Part shown: positions 47,401 through 55,574 of the stretch, one piece after another | Position numbering within the stretch: the first letter of the stretch is position 1 | Layout of the letters: every line of letters starts with the position of its first letter | From: Mya arenaria | Lineage: Eukaryota > Mollusca > Bivalvia > Myida > Myidae | Assembly: GCF_026914265.1 (NCBI RefSeq) | Contig: NC_069127.1 | Location: 71,857,645-71,921,644 of the forward strand | DNA: 64,000 bases | Reading direction: 5' to 3' | Notes under the pieces: model-generated | Told to the model about the DNA's origin: nothing | Database searches by the model: none | What the model saw: only the letters and a program-made list of their open reading frames with translations | Program-made: the position numbers and the translations under genes

Positions 47401-48206
47401 AACATGTTGTATTGTGGTTCCCAGGGCCAGTTGCTGTGCATGGAAAGCTGCCCAGATGCCCCATATGTGTTCGCTATTGGAGGAGAGAAGAAGTTTAAAC
47501 TCTGGGATATCAGGGACATTAAAGATGGTTTGTACAAATCACATTAACTCCTTGTGTTTGGTGCAATTATTGTGCAATCACTCTTGTTTGAACGGGAATG
47601 GTGTTTGTACTTTAATTTACGTAATTAGTTTATACAGTACATATTTAAAGTTTTCTCTTTGATAACAGAATCTTTTGATTGCCCTGACAGCATTTTCAAA
47701 TTAATATATATTAGGTGGGCCCCTTTACAAAATGCCATCGGTATTTTTACCATTTGTAAAGCTATTATTTTAGTAATATTTTGTTATTAAGACTTTAAAC
47801 TCCAGTGTGTTTTTTTAATATTTAAGCTTAAATTCTGGTATTGTAGCTAGTTGTGTAGGTACCAGGAAGAATAAATTAATCTGTAGGTACTAGGAAAAAT
47901 AAATCTTATAATGATAGGAATTGGTAAAAATAGTTATCAAACTTTAAAATATTGTTTATCAAACTTTAAAATATTGTTTCTTTCCTTTCAGTTTATCAGC
48001 ACTTCTGCACAGGGCAGGGGGAGTATGTTGATGACCCCCGTAAGGACGAGGCCGAGGACCCTGAGGCTGCCATGGAGATAGAGGAGATGAAGGGTGTCAC
48101 TGATGACACGGAGATGGGTGATGGGGGCGCAAAAGGGGGTGAATCTGCACAGGGGGCGAAAAAGAAGAAGAAAAGAAAGAAGAAAAAGCCTAAAACTGTT
48201 GTATGA
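29468..48206 (+). CDS. PWP1: Periodic tryptophan protein 1 homologue (nucleolar WD40 protein), 16 exons
   Basis: The product is the homologue of human PWP1, a WD40 protein of the nucleolus tied to rRNA transcription and large-subunit biogenesis. Exons: 29468-29530, 29894-29943, 30182-30293, 30879-31044, 33962-34044, 34413-34509, 35184-35291, 35771-35886, 36541-36605, 37259-37355, 38851-38912, 39213-39324, 42738-42828, 43957-44078, 47425-47527, 47992-48206. They sum to 1662 nt (553 aa; human about 501) with all phases consistent. The N-terminus [13 protein letters not shown] is family-like, then an acidic stretch follows. [18 protein letters not shown] precedes the WD40 repeats (about residues 190-482; [46 protein letters not shown]). 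Lysine runs occur at the exon 8 end and in the C-terminal tail, probably nuclear or nucleolar signals. Introns 4, 9, 10, 12 and 14 hold repeat elements that make up much of the gene length. Confidence 0.95.
30577..30650 (+). repeat. Duplicate of the acceptor region before PWP1 exon 4
   Basis: CAAGATCTTTTTCTCAAAGT, then ATCTGATTTAAC and AATATCAATC, ending TTTTAG, closely repeats 30815-30878, which ends in the real exon 4 acceptor (TTTCTAG). The copy lies about 233 bp upstream. After its TTTTAG the sequence (ATATACAAAATACACG) no longer matches exon 4 convincingly. A foldback-family repeat arm (30719-30790) lies between the copies. Confidence 0.65.
30719..30800 (+). repeat. Single arm of the dispersed foldback repeat
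   Basis: CCGGCATACATCTGAGGTTG, then TTTACGATGGAAAATGGCTGA, parallels the arms at 2250-2345 and 2580-2665. This confirms a dispersed family. It lies in PWP1 intron 3, just upstream of exon 4. Confidence 0.5.
31587..33819 (+). mobile_element. Tandem-repeat-cored element, family B, interrupted by a family C insertion
   Basis: Located in PWP1 intron 4. The 5' end is TATACCCCCGACAAACGAAG followed by the complement GGGGGTATA (a 5' hairpin), then GGTCGGTCGGTCCGTCC. The core repeats have a ~147-150-bp period, around TGTCCGGAGCATAACTT, at 31690, 31839, 32144, 32291, 32438 and 32585. The core is interrupted at 32716-33688 and resumes at about 33704. The 3' end is the hairpin ATCAC-cttca-GTGAT (33797-33811), then AGCT, CTAG (33816-33819) and T. 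A non-autonomous rolling-circle element is inferred. Confidence 0.65.
32716..33688 (+). mobile_element. Tandem-repeat-cored element, family C (nested in family B)
   Basis: It starts TATGCCCCCGAAGGTGGGCA (5' hairpin) with CCGTCCGTCCGTCCG. About four units of ~181 bp follow (GTGTCCGGGCTGTAACTTTC, TAACTTGCCACATGTGTTCC, GGTCAAGGTCACACTT). It ends with the hairpin GTCAC-atact-GTGAC (33666-33680), AGCT, CTTG and T. It splits the family B core cleanly, so it inserted later. A larger copy lies at 44858-47237. Confidence 0.7.
36705..37171 (+). mobile_element. Tandem-repeat-cored element, family D (short copy)
   Basis: Located in PWP1 intron 9. GGTCGGTCGGTCCGTTGG leads into two ~156-bp units (CTTGTCCGAGTGAT at 36751 and 36907; CCAGTAGATGACCCCTA; GGTCACAGTGACCTT). 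It ends with the hairpin ATGTTTG-A-CAAACAT (37151-37165), CC, CTTG (37168-37171) and T. The 5' boundary is approximate. The element ends 87 bp before exon 10. Confidence 0.6.
37362..37774 (+). mobile_element. Truncated family A element next to the PWP1 exon 10 donor
   Basis: TTTTAGCTCTAATGGCCAAAG begins only six bases after the exon 10 splice donor. One ~169-type unit follows (GTAAACAATTGCTTGTGAAT, CCATGCATTACTGGATTATG), then the family A 3' end (CATGCTCTGGATTGAAAATA, AAGCATAGGCCC) finishing CTGG and T. The terminal hairpin is imperfect here. Confidence 0.6.
37976..38054 (+). repeat. Direct duplication of ~40 bp
   Basis: TTCATTGACAGAAATGCGAG with ATGCAACACTGAACACCCCA occurs twice in tandem. 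It lies inside PWP1 intron 10. The copies are identical, so the duplication is young. Confidence 0.8.
39468..42516 (+). mobile_element. Family D element interrupted by a family E insertion
   Basis: Located in PWP1 intron 12. The 5' end AATTATGCCCACCTTCAAAG is followed by units of ~146 bp at about 39512, 39660, 39805, 39950, 40096 and 40237. The core stops at GTTGACCCTT (40320), where family E starts, and resumes at about 42393 with GCGGTCATCAGGTCG. The 3' end is ATGTTTG-A-CAAACAT (42496-42510), CT, CTTG (42513-42516) and T, the same as in the 36705-37171 copy. Confidence 0.65.
40320..42391 (+). mobile_element. Family E element with two different tandem arrays, nested in family D
   Basis: The 5' end TATACCCCCCAAAACAAAGT is followed by the complement (a hairpin), then a CTGT/CCGT tetranucleotide run (40369-40426). 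Array one has 5-6 units of 161 bp (TGTCCGGGATTCATCTTTGT) at 40431, 40592, 40753, 40913, 41074 and about 41234. Array two has six units of ~145 bp (ACTAAAAATAGAAAAACGGT) at about 41402, 41547, 41723, 41869, 42014 and 42158; one unit has a ~30-bp internal duplication. The 3' end is GTCAC-tact-GTGAC (42370-42383), AGCT, CTAG and T. Confidence 0.7.
42900..43135 (+). repeat. Degenerate element tail ending CTCTTG
   Basis: CCTTGACCATAACTCTGAAC, GTACAAATGTTGCCAG and GAGTTATGCCCC resemble single diverged units of bivalve repeat cores. The stretch closes with AGCA..AGTGCTCTTG, echoing the hairpin-plus-CTTG ends nearby. Boundaries are uncertain. Confidence 0.35.
44858..47237 (+). mobile_element. Long family C element with ~12 tandem units of ~181 bp
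   Basis: Located in PWP1 intron 14. The start TATGCCCCCAAAGGTGGGCA and CCGTCCGTCCGTCCG lead into roughly 12 units (GTGTCCGGGCTGTAAC at about 45088, 45269, 45450, 45631 and so on). Each unit has TAACTTGCCACATGTGTTCC, a CCAAGACGACGTGTCG-like block and GGTCAAGGTCACACTTAGTG. The units are highly alike, suggesting recent homogenisation. The 3' end is GTCAC-atact-GTGAC (47215-47229), AGCT, CTTG and T. Confidence 0.75.
47291..47375 (+). pseudogene. Decayed upstream copy of PWP1 exon 15
   Basis: GTGCATGGAA at 47295 and TATTGGAGGA near 47334 match real exon 15 at 47436 onward (offset 141 bp, about 75% identity over ~49 bp). In the homologous frame it reads [16 protein letters not shown] against [16 protein letters not shown]. 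The copy then loses about 6 bp and diverges. It begins about 55 bp after the family C element ends. A local duplication of the exon with its intron edge is inferred. Confidence 0.7.
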
Positions 48207-49039
48207 TAATACTATGATCATTATGGATATACTAAAATTATTGAACTTCTTTCATTCTTATGGTGTAAGATTGGAAGTACAATTAATGGTATAAAAAGGA
48301 AATTACTTGAGTAATAGAAGAAATTGCAGGAAGAGGCTGAAAACTGTTTTATGATGACATTAAAATTGTCATGTTCCTTTGATTGTTTGGTATGAGATTT
48401 AAAGTAGAAGATGAAAAATATCACACAAGTTTTTAGTAGTTACTGGCTTTGTTAAAGAGAACTTTTAAAATATTGTTGTTTTGAGTCATAATTTCTTAAA
48501 ATAAAATTATTTTAAACATGATTACTTTCTAGTTTTTTAACACTAGAAATGTTTAGCTTAAAATTATAAAAATTTTCTCATCTTCAATAGGCACAAAAGC
48601 ATTTTAGAGATTTATTGATGTACGTGTAGGAAACATCTTGTCATACCAGAGGAATGAAACAATTTGTGCTTCCATCAATCTGTCCTCCTTGGGAATTTCC
48701 ATTAAGGCATCGCCATACCTTTAAAAATTCCAAATTTGTAGGAACATCATAGATGGCAGGAAGTTGATTTTTTCCTTACCTCAACTGTTTTCCTCTTGAA
48801 TACTGGCTAAAACTGAATTCGCACACATTTAATCAAAATAACATAGCCATGTATAAAATAATTAATTTGGTGCTCAAGAGGTGAAATATATTCAGTCTTT
48901 AAAAAGGCAGTTAAATGTAGTTTTTCAAAAAACGACCCACATTTTTATCAGTGTAATGCTATTTTTATTTCACTGATAAATTTCTATAAACCATCGGAAA
49001 TCATAATCAAATTTTAACTTACATGGTTTAAAGTTCTGG
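48207..49039 (+). other. PWP1 3' UTR and following AT-rich gap
   Basis: The only likely poly(A) signal close to the stop is AATAAA at 48500-48505. Beyond it the sequence is AT-rich with no recognised gene. Confidence 0.5.
48500..48505 (+). terminator. Candidate poly(A) signal for PWP1
   Basis: AATAAA lies 294 nt after the PWP1 stop codon in an AT-rich stretch. It gives a 3' UTR of ordinary length. Confidence 0.5.
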
Positions 49040-50162
49040 ACTGAAATGTGGCCCTGAGGAAGATTCATTTACCCGGACAAGTTAGCTTGTAGCACAACAG
49101 GTCAAAGTGCAAACAAAAATTAAATTAAGGTCATGGTCACAATTACTGAGAATAGATTTGTTGTTTTAATTACAATGGCACTACTTATTATGGTCACTGT
49201 CCGATTATAGGTCAACATATAGATATAGATATATTTATATATATTGGAGTATGTGTATTTTAACCTTTGGGTCAGTCACAATAAAAAAAATATTTGAAAA
49301 AAAAAATAGTGAAAAGTAATGGTCGAGATGAAAGTTATACGGGTTATAGAATGGGGAAAACCGGGCAGGCAGATGTTAACAATTCTGGTTAAAGTTTTTA
49401 TTCCATATCATAAGGTCAATAGTTTGTATCCAATTGTTATGAAACTTTGTCAGAATATGTGTCTGCATGTTGTCTTGAACTTTTGTGAATATGGGTCACC
49501 TCGGATCAAAAACTAGATCACTAGGTCAAATTTTAGGAAGTTTTCCATGTAATAAAGACAATAGTTTTTATCCAATTGATATGAAACTCTATCAGATTAC
49601 TTGTCTACATGTTGTCTAGAACATTTGTGATTATGGGTCACCTCAGGTTAAAAACTATGTCACTTTTGCAAAACTTCCCCATGTCAAAAATTTACTAGTT
49701 TTTATCAAATCTTCATAAAACTTGTCTGCATGTATCTTAGGCTATTGTGAATATGTGTCATTTTGGGTAAAAAAGGCATTAGGTAAAATGTTTGGAAAAA
49801 CTTTTCCCTGTTCTAGATTAAAAGTTAAATTTTATTTAACTTTTTGAAAATATTTGTATGCATGAAATCTTGATGATAAACTGTCTCATCTGGAGTCAAA
49901 AACTAGGTCTTTGGGACTTATTTCTTAGGAAAATCTTATGTATTTATAAAATGTTCATTTTTCCTCACACAAATGGAATAGTTTCTGTTGATCTTCGTGA
50001 AATTTGATCGGGTTATTTGTATGAACATATCTCTGATAAGTATAAATATGGGTTTTCTTCGTTAAAAAAAATAAAATTCACTAGCTCAAATCTTAGATTT
50101 ACAAAATTGCATGGTAAAATAAACACCCGGCTTTAAAGTGGCGTTGCTGCATTGGCGTCTTG
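49040..50162 (+). mobile_element. Degenerate tandem-repeat element ending GCGTCTTG
   Basis: Diverged units of ~150-165 bp repeat phrases such as CCAATTGTTATGAAACTTTG, GTCTGCATGTTGTCT, GAATATGGGTCACCTC and AAAAACTAG. The stretch ends GGCGTTGCTGCATTGGCGTC, TTG and T (CTTG at 50159-50162), in keeping with the CTTG-T ends of the PWP1 intron elements. It is older than those, and its 5' end is approximate. Confidence 0.5.
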
Positions 50163-50319
50163 TTAATTATCAATACTTAGTAATACACACACGACCTTCA
50201 TCAAGATAACACACGACTCACTGCGCTCTTTATACAAGGAACTACGATGTAACATACGACACATGATGTTCTTCAAACAGAGAAACGATGTGATATGCGC
50301 GTAAGCCGTTACGTGGCTT

Positions 50320-50580
50320 GCCGAGGGTCGAAATTTTCGATCCGAACCGAAAAAACATGATTGATATTTTTTCTTGATAATATTAAATTATCAATCTGTG
50401 GAAAAAATGACGTAGAAACGCACTCTGTACATTTCACCAAAAAACGCGTGCGACGTTGTTTTCCTACGTCATATGGCGCAATAACTTAAAATCACTGTTG
50501 ACGTATTCGGCAACGCAGGTGCCCTCGGGTCGGATTTTTCTATCCGGAACGGAAACACATGACATATATTATTATTATTC
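50320..50580 (+). repeat. Degenerate internal duplication upstream of the minisatellite
   Basis: GAGGGTCGAAATTTTCGATC, then GAACCGAAAAAACATGA (about 50324-50362), resembles CTCGGGTCGGATTTTTCTAT, then CCGGAACGGAAACACATGA (about 50524-50562). The two copies are about 200 bp apart. A stray unit-like stretch at 50245-50290 resembles the 46-bp minisatellite that follows. Confidence 0.45.
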
Positions 50581-50624
50581 CACCACTGGTCACATGACTG
50601 GAAACACAACTCCGGTATACAAGA

Positions 50625-51765
50625 AACGGCGTTCTTGAGACGTATGAACGATGACGGACGATGTACCTGGCGAAACACGGCATTCTCCAGACACAGAAAC
50701 GAAGGCGTAACATTCGACGCACAGAATTATAGCGTTCTATAGACAAAGAAGCGACGACGTATCAGGCGACACACGCGGCGATTTTCAGCCATAGAAACGA
50801 CGACGTAACATGTGATACACGCGGCAATCTTCAGCCAAAGAAATGACGACGTAACAGGCGCAACACACGACGTTCTCCGGACATAGAAACGACGACGTAA
50901 CAGGCGCAACACACGGCTTTCTCCGGACAAAGTAACGACGACGTAACAGGCGCAACACACGGCGTTCTCCGGACATAGAAACGACGACGTAACAGGCGCA
51001 ACACACGGCTTTCTCCGGACAAAGTAACGACGACGTAACAGGCGCAACACACGGCGTTCTCCGGACATAGAAACGACGACGTAGCAGGCGCAACACACGG
51101 CGTTCTCCGGACATAGAAACGACGACGTAGCAGGCGCAACACACGGCGTTCTCCGGACATAGAAACGATGACGTAGCAGGCGCAACACACGGCGTTCTGC
51201 GGACATAGAAACGACGACGTAGCAGGCGCAACACACGGCGTTCTCCGGACATAGAAACGACAACGTAACAGGCGCAACACACGGCGTTTTCCGGACATAG
51301 TAACGACGACGTAACAGGCGCAACACATGGCGTTCTCCGGACATAGAAACGACGACGTAACAGGCGACACACACGGTGTTCTTCGGACATAGTAACGACG
51401 ACGTAACAAGCGACACACATGGCGTTCTCCGGACATATTAACGACGACGTAACAGACGCAACAAACGGCGTTCTCCGGACATAGAAACGACGACGTAACA
51501 GGCGACACACATGACGTTCTCCAGACATAGAAACGACGACGTAACAGGCGCAACACACGGCGTTCTCCGGACATAGAAACGACGACGTAGCAGGCGCAAC
51601 ACACGGCGTTCTCCGGACATAGAAACGACGAGGTAACTGGCGACACACATGGCGTTCTCCGGACATAGAAACGACGACGTAACAGGCGCAACACACGGCG
51701 TTCTCCGGACATAGAAATGACGACGTAATTGGCGACACACACGGCGTTCTTCAGACTACAATATA
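50625..51765. repeat. CpG-rich 46-bp minisatellite (~24 copies)
   Basis: The core unit contains GACGACGTAACAGGCGCAAC, ACACGGCGTTCTCCGGACAT and AGAAAC and is 46 bp long with six to seven CpGs. Units are degenerate at the left edge (from about 50625) and nearly identical between about 50870 and 51740. Because 46 is not a multiple of three and the unit lacks stops in all three minus-strand frames, three long overlapping minus-strand open frames (229, 303 and 317 codons) exist. They are by-products of the repeat, not genes. Confidence 0.92.
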
Positions 51766-54500
51766 GCCCGGCACAAGATAAATGTTTATAGATGACCTAT
51801 ACCGGCATGTCAATGTTTCATGAATGTGCTCAGACGGCTGTCCTTGTAGGTGTTTGTCTGGTTTTGTTAAAATTACTGACCATCTATACAAATCTTTGCA
51901 AGGACTAACCGTTAAGATTATTTTCTTGGCTTTTCCGACCGACGTGGCGTCATAAATACGTACGAAACGAATAAAAACGTTTCCAATGCTACGGTTTCCA
52001 CCAAGAGCGCACATGGCAATACAGCTTCCATGGCTTGAACAGAACTACAACTAGGCCAGGCAAAGCCTTGCTATAGGTATGGTTCGAAATTCAATGAAAA
52101 TAATCGGCGGAGAGGCCAATACGACGTAAGGAAACGGGGCGTACCGGTCGGTATTCGTTCCCACGCTCTAGTTCGATATATTGAATGAAAAAGACCTATA
52201 TCCTTGTTGTATTCGCTGTGTGGTGAAGCTATATTTAACACCACGTCAATGCTCATTGACTACTGTACAGAGTAACCTAATATTACTATCTTTAACTATA
52301 CATTCACAAGTGCATGGATTCGCTCTTCGTGTTTAATGTATATCGTATCTTTATTGGTATTTTTAGATGGCGTTTATAGCGTTTACTAAGAGTGATAGAA
52401 CATTTAAAAAGAAAGCAACATTTTACTTCGTGTTGGTATACATGTTTTATTGTATTTTAAGTATATGACATCGTGAATGTGTTTGTGAACATTGTAGTTT
52501 ACTTAATCGTTTAGTACAATATGTTATATTCAACATTTAATTTTTTAAAGCTGCACTCTCACAGATATACCGTTTTTTTGGTCTAGGAAAGAGCAAATAT
52601 TTGGGTAAATATGTGCAAACCAATGATAAAAGATTGCTGGTAAAAAATCAGATCACAGATTTTCATATTTCCGTTCGAAAATTAATGTTACTAACGGTTT
52701 AAGAAAAATGCATAAAACATTATTTTTTAACTTAAATATAAAAATCTGCGATCTTATTTTTTGTCAGCAGTCTTATATAACTCGTTTCCATGCATTTTTT
52801 GCAAAAATTGGCTCGTTCCAAGACAAAAATAAAAAAAGTTGTTAAAACGTTCAATCTGTGAGAGTGCAGCTTTAATGAAACTACAATTATGGATTGGAGT
52901 GGCTGGCCAATCTGGAAGTGGACTTCTACTAAATTGTCAAACTTCTTGAACGGTTTTCTCAATTTTAGAAACCTCGGTTACACTCGTTCAGTCGTCAAGG
53001 ACCAAACTGTTGCTTGAACGAAACAAACAAAATACATGTACAGTACAATAAGGTGGATGACCATCATGTATACGAATTGATGTTAAGCATTCGTTGGAAT
53101 TGCCATTTTTACCTACTTCTCAACAGCAGAATGCCCCTTACAGCAGACGTGTTGACGTCCGTTTACACACGGTGGCGGCGTATCCATCCCGACAACAACC
53201 CTAACACTGAGTGTTGCTTCAGTTTTCCCTACCAGATGTGCCTGTACAAATTAATGTATAGCATTCGTTGTCATCTGATAATGAGTTACAGGATAATTTA
53301 ATAGTCGTTGTTGACGTACGACAACGCGTATACACGATACCGGACACATTTGGAATCCTTCGTACACCAGCCTTAATGACGTTTTTTTTCACACGGCCAC
53401 CGTATTCATACTGATATCAACAACTTTTCAAACTAAACTGTGTTTTCATAAGTACTCACTGCCTTCACGATTATTGCTGGTCCGAGTTTTTTCCCCATTT
53501 TCAATCATCGCTCTGGTGTACGAGAACAGGCTTCATGAGAGATAAAAGCATAAATAAAATAGTTGGTGTTGTTCTGGGCATCGATAAACTAAATGATAGT
53601 ATAGCTCGTTCAATGGCCAATGTTGAGGCCGAAATATCCATTTGAATGTCCATTTGTTGTTATTCCAATCATTTGGGCAAGGATTGGCAAATGACAAGAT
53701 TTCGAGCTAAATCCCAGAAACCTTGTGCTAACTGTCACATCCAGGCAATATTAATAGTTGGTAATAGCATGTGAATGCCGAAATCCTGAGATTTGATTTC
53801 AGTCCCCATGTCAGACCTTTATCCATTATTTTTTAACGTTCCTAAGAAATTACTAAAGGACAAGCTAGTCAACAGTCAGAGAGCCAAATTGTATCATTTT
53901 GGCAGAGTCCAAACAATCCCAATGTTGGTCGCAGCCATACGAAATGCATCCCTGTAGCTGAAATTTAACAGAATGCCACTGATGCCATTTCCAACACACG
54001 TGACACGAATGACTTTTTTTATTTAAGAAGAGAATCACATGCATTCTGGCATGATTCAAGATGCCAATGCCTCATTAAACCTCTACAGAAAACATGCACA
54101 TGTGCTATTTCTATACATTTCCTATTACATTATACTTGGCTTCCATTGGTGGGGTCCTCGAGACTTCTCGATTGTTCAAACCCCAGCAAAGGTTAGTTTT
54201 ATTAAACACAGCAGACAACTATAAAAGTATACATTTCCCGAGTGGGTTAGTAATATTTATTTACTATTTAGTGTATAGTAGACTCTTGATATCGGTCGGT
54301 TCATTCGTAAACTGGTTGTTGTATGGCGTTGTGGTTTAAACTGCTGTACAGTGCGCTTATCGAGAAAACGGAATCATTGACAAGTAAGACTAGTGAGTAT
54401 CTGTGTCGGTAGTTGCTAATAATAGAGTGGGGGTAAAACCCACACAATTATCTGACTGCTGAACGCGGTGAGGTCAATGCGTTTAAAACGTCTTGGCGGA
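51766..54500. other. Intergenic region between PWP1 and ARID2
   Basis: Apart from the MITE at 52545-52875 I recognise no gene. Short open frames do not resemble known proteins. Two related phrases (AGCATTCGTTGGAATTG near 53087 and AGCATTCGTTGTCATC near 53261) suggest a small local duplication. Confidence 0.4.
52545..52875. mobile_element. MITE with TTAAAGCTGCACTCTCACAG ends
   Basis: The left end at 52545 and the exact complement CTGTGAGAGTGCAGCTTTAA ending at 52875 form 20-bp or longer TIRs. TTAA occurs at both edges and could be a piggyBac-type target site, or TA if the element starts with AAGCTGC. The 331-bp interior is itself imperfectly palindromic. No coding. Confidence 0.8.
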
Positions 54501-54530
54501 ACGCACGTGAAAATGGCATTTCCAGGTACG
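54501..54530 (+). promoter_or_regulatory. Possible noncoding or alternative first exon (CACGTG, ATG, donor)
   Basis: An E-box CACGTG (54504-54509) is followed by AAATGGCATTTCCAG and a GTACGT donor at 54526. This could be an upstream first exon for ARID2 or another gene, but no partner acceptor is identifiable. Weak evidence. Confidence 0.2.
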
Positions 54531-55481
54531 TTTCTTTTCTATGGAATATTGAAAGTACTGTCATAGATTTACAATGTTCTGTTGTTGAAACGTAGTTTTA
54601 AATGTAAATGCATATTTTAAATTTAATAATTGCGTTATAATTTATCATTCAAATTAAGACGTTTTGATAACGTTAAAATCCGTTTGACTTGTCTTTTAAA
54701 TATGCGCAGTGTAGCTGCAAAATTATTAAGCTATTTTTTCAGCTTAGTAAAAAGAAACAATTAATTGCAATATTGCATTTATAACTCTCTTGTTTGACAA
54801 TTGTAATCATTCAATAAATCGCCCTTAAAACGGACGCATTTCCGCAAAAGGCGCGTCTGCATTTCCCCTTTTGTTGGTTATTGGATTTGTGCTGACGCTT
54901 TCTATTTTCGGTAGTGTACTAGCTTTTCACGCGATGACGTCACAGATTTCATTATAGCTACCTGTGCCATTTTCTAGCTATTTAAGGGTGGAAAAATAAA
55001 AACTTAGAGTATTTTAGGGTCATATATTAATATTTTGCCTAAATAAATCCGAATTAAATGCATTTACGTTCTCTATGACAAGGAAAACACCTTAATTTCA
55101 TTCACATATTTTTCTTTGTCCGCGCATGAGCGCCGACATACTGAATATTTTCACCGGGGTAATGAGCAATGCTAGACATCCCTCTGGCGTTGAATTGATT
55201 TTTGGCATGTTCATTATGCTTTTTGTTAGGAAAATTTTGTCGATTTTTATACGCGAATGGTCAAATATGTGACTACCGCACTGAGTGTTTATTTCGCTAT
55301 ATAGGAAAAGCATTCCTTGTTTTATCGCGTGGACCTACATAGTGTATTGATTAGTTGTGTTGGATAGAGGACGAGTCGGTGTGTTTACTGCTCGCTTGTG
55401 TGCGGCAGTCTACTCCAAGCGATAGAAATTCTTTGAAGCTATCGTGGATTTTCCACTGCGTGACCAACTAGGTGGGATGTT
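54531..55481. other. ARID2 upstream region
   Basis: This AT-rich sequence becomes less so toward 55320-55480, just before the coding start. I see no TATA box that can be tied to a start site. A 71-codon minus-strand open frame (55098-55313) has no recognisable product. Confidence 0.35.
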
Positions 55482-55574
55482 TTGACTATCGCGCTGATTG
55501 TCAACGGGTTTCGCGTAACCTGCAGCCGAGTTTATCGAAAGGGACTCGGAGTCGAAACCTCCAGCGTGAAAGAA

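Noticed and set aside
50727-51742. Three long overlapping minus-strand open frames (229-317 codons), arginine/cysteine-rich repeats
   Set aside because: They arise from a 46-bp tandem repeat lacking stops in every frame. The same peptide cycles through the frames, with no domain and no flanking gene structure.
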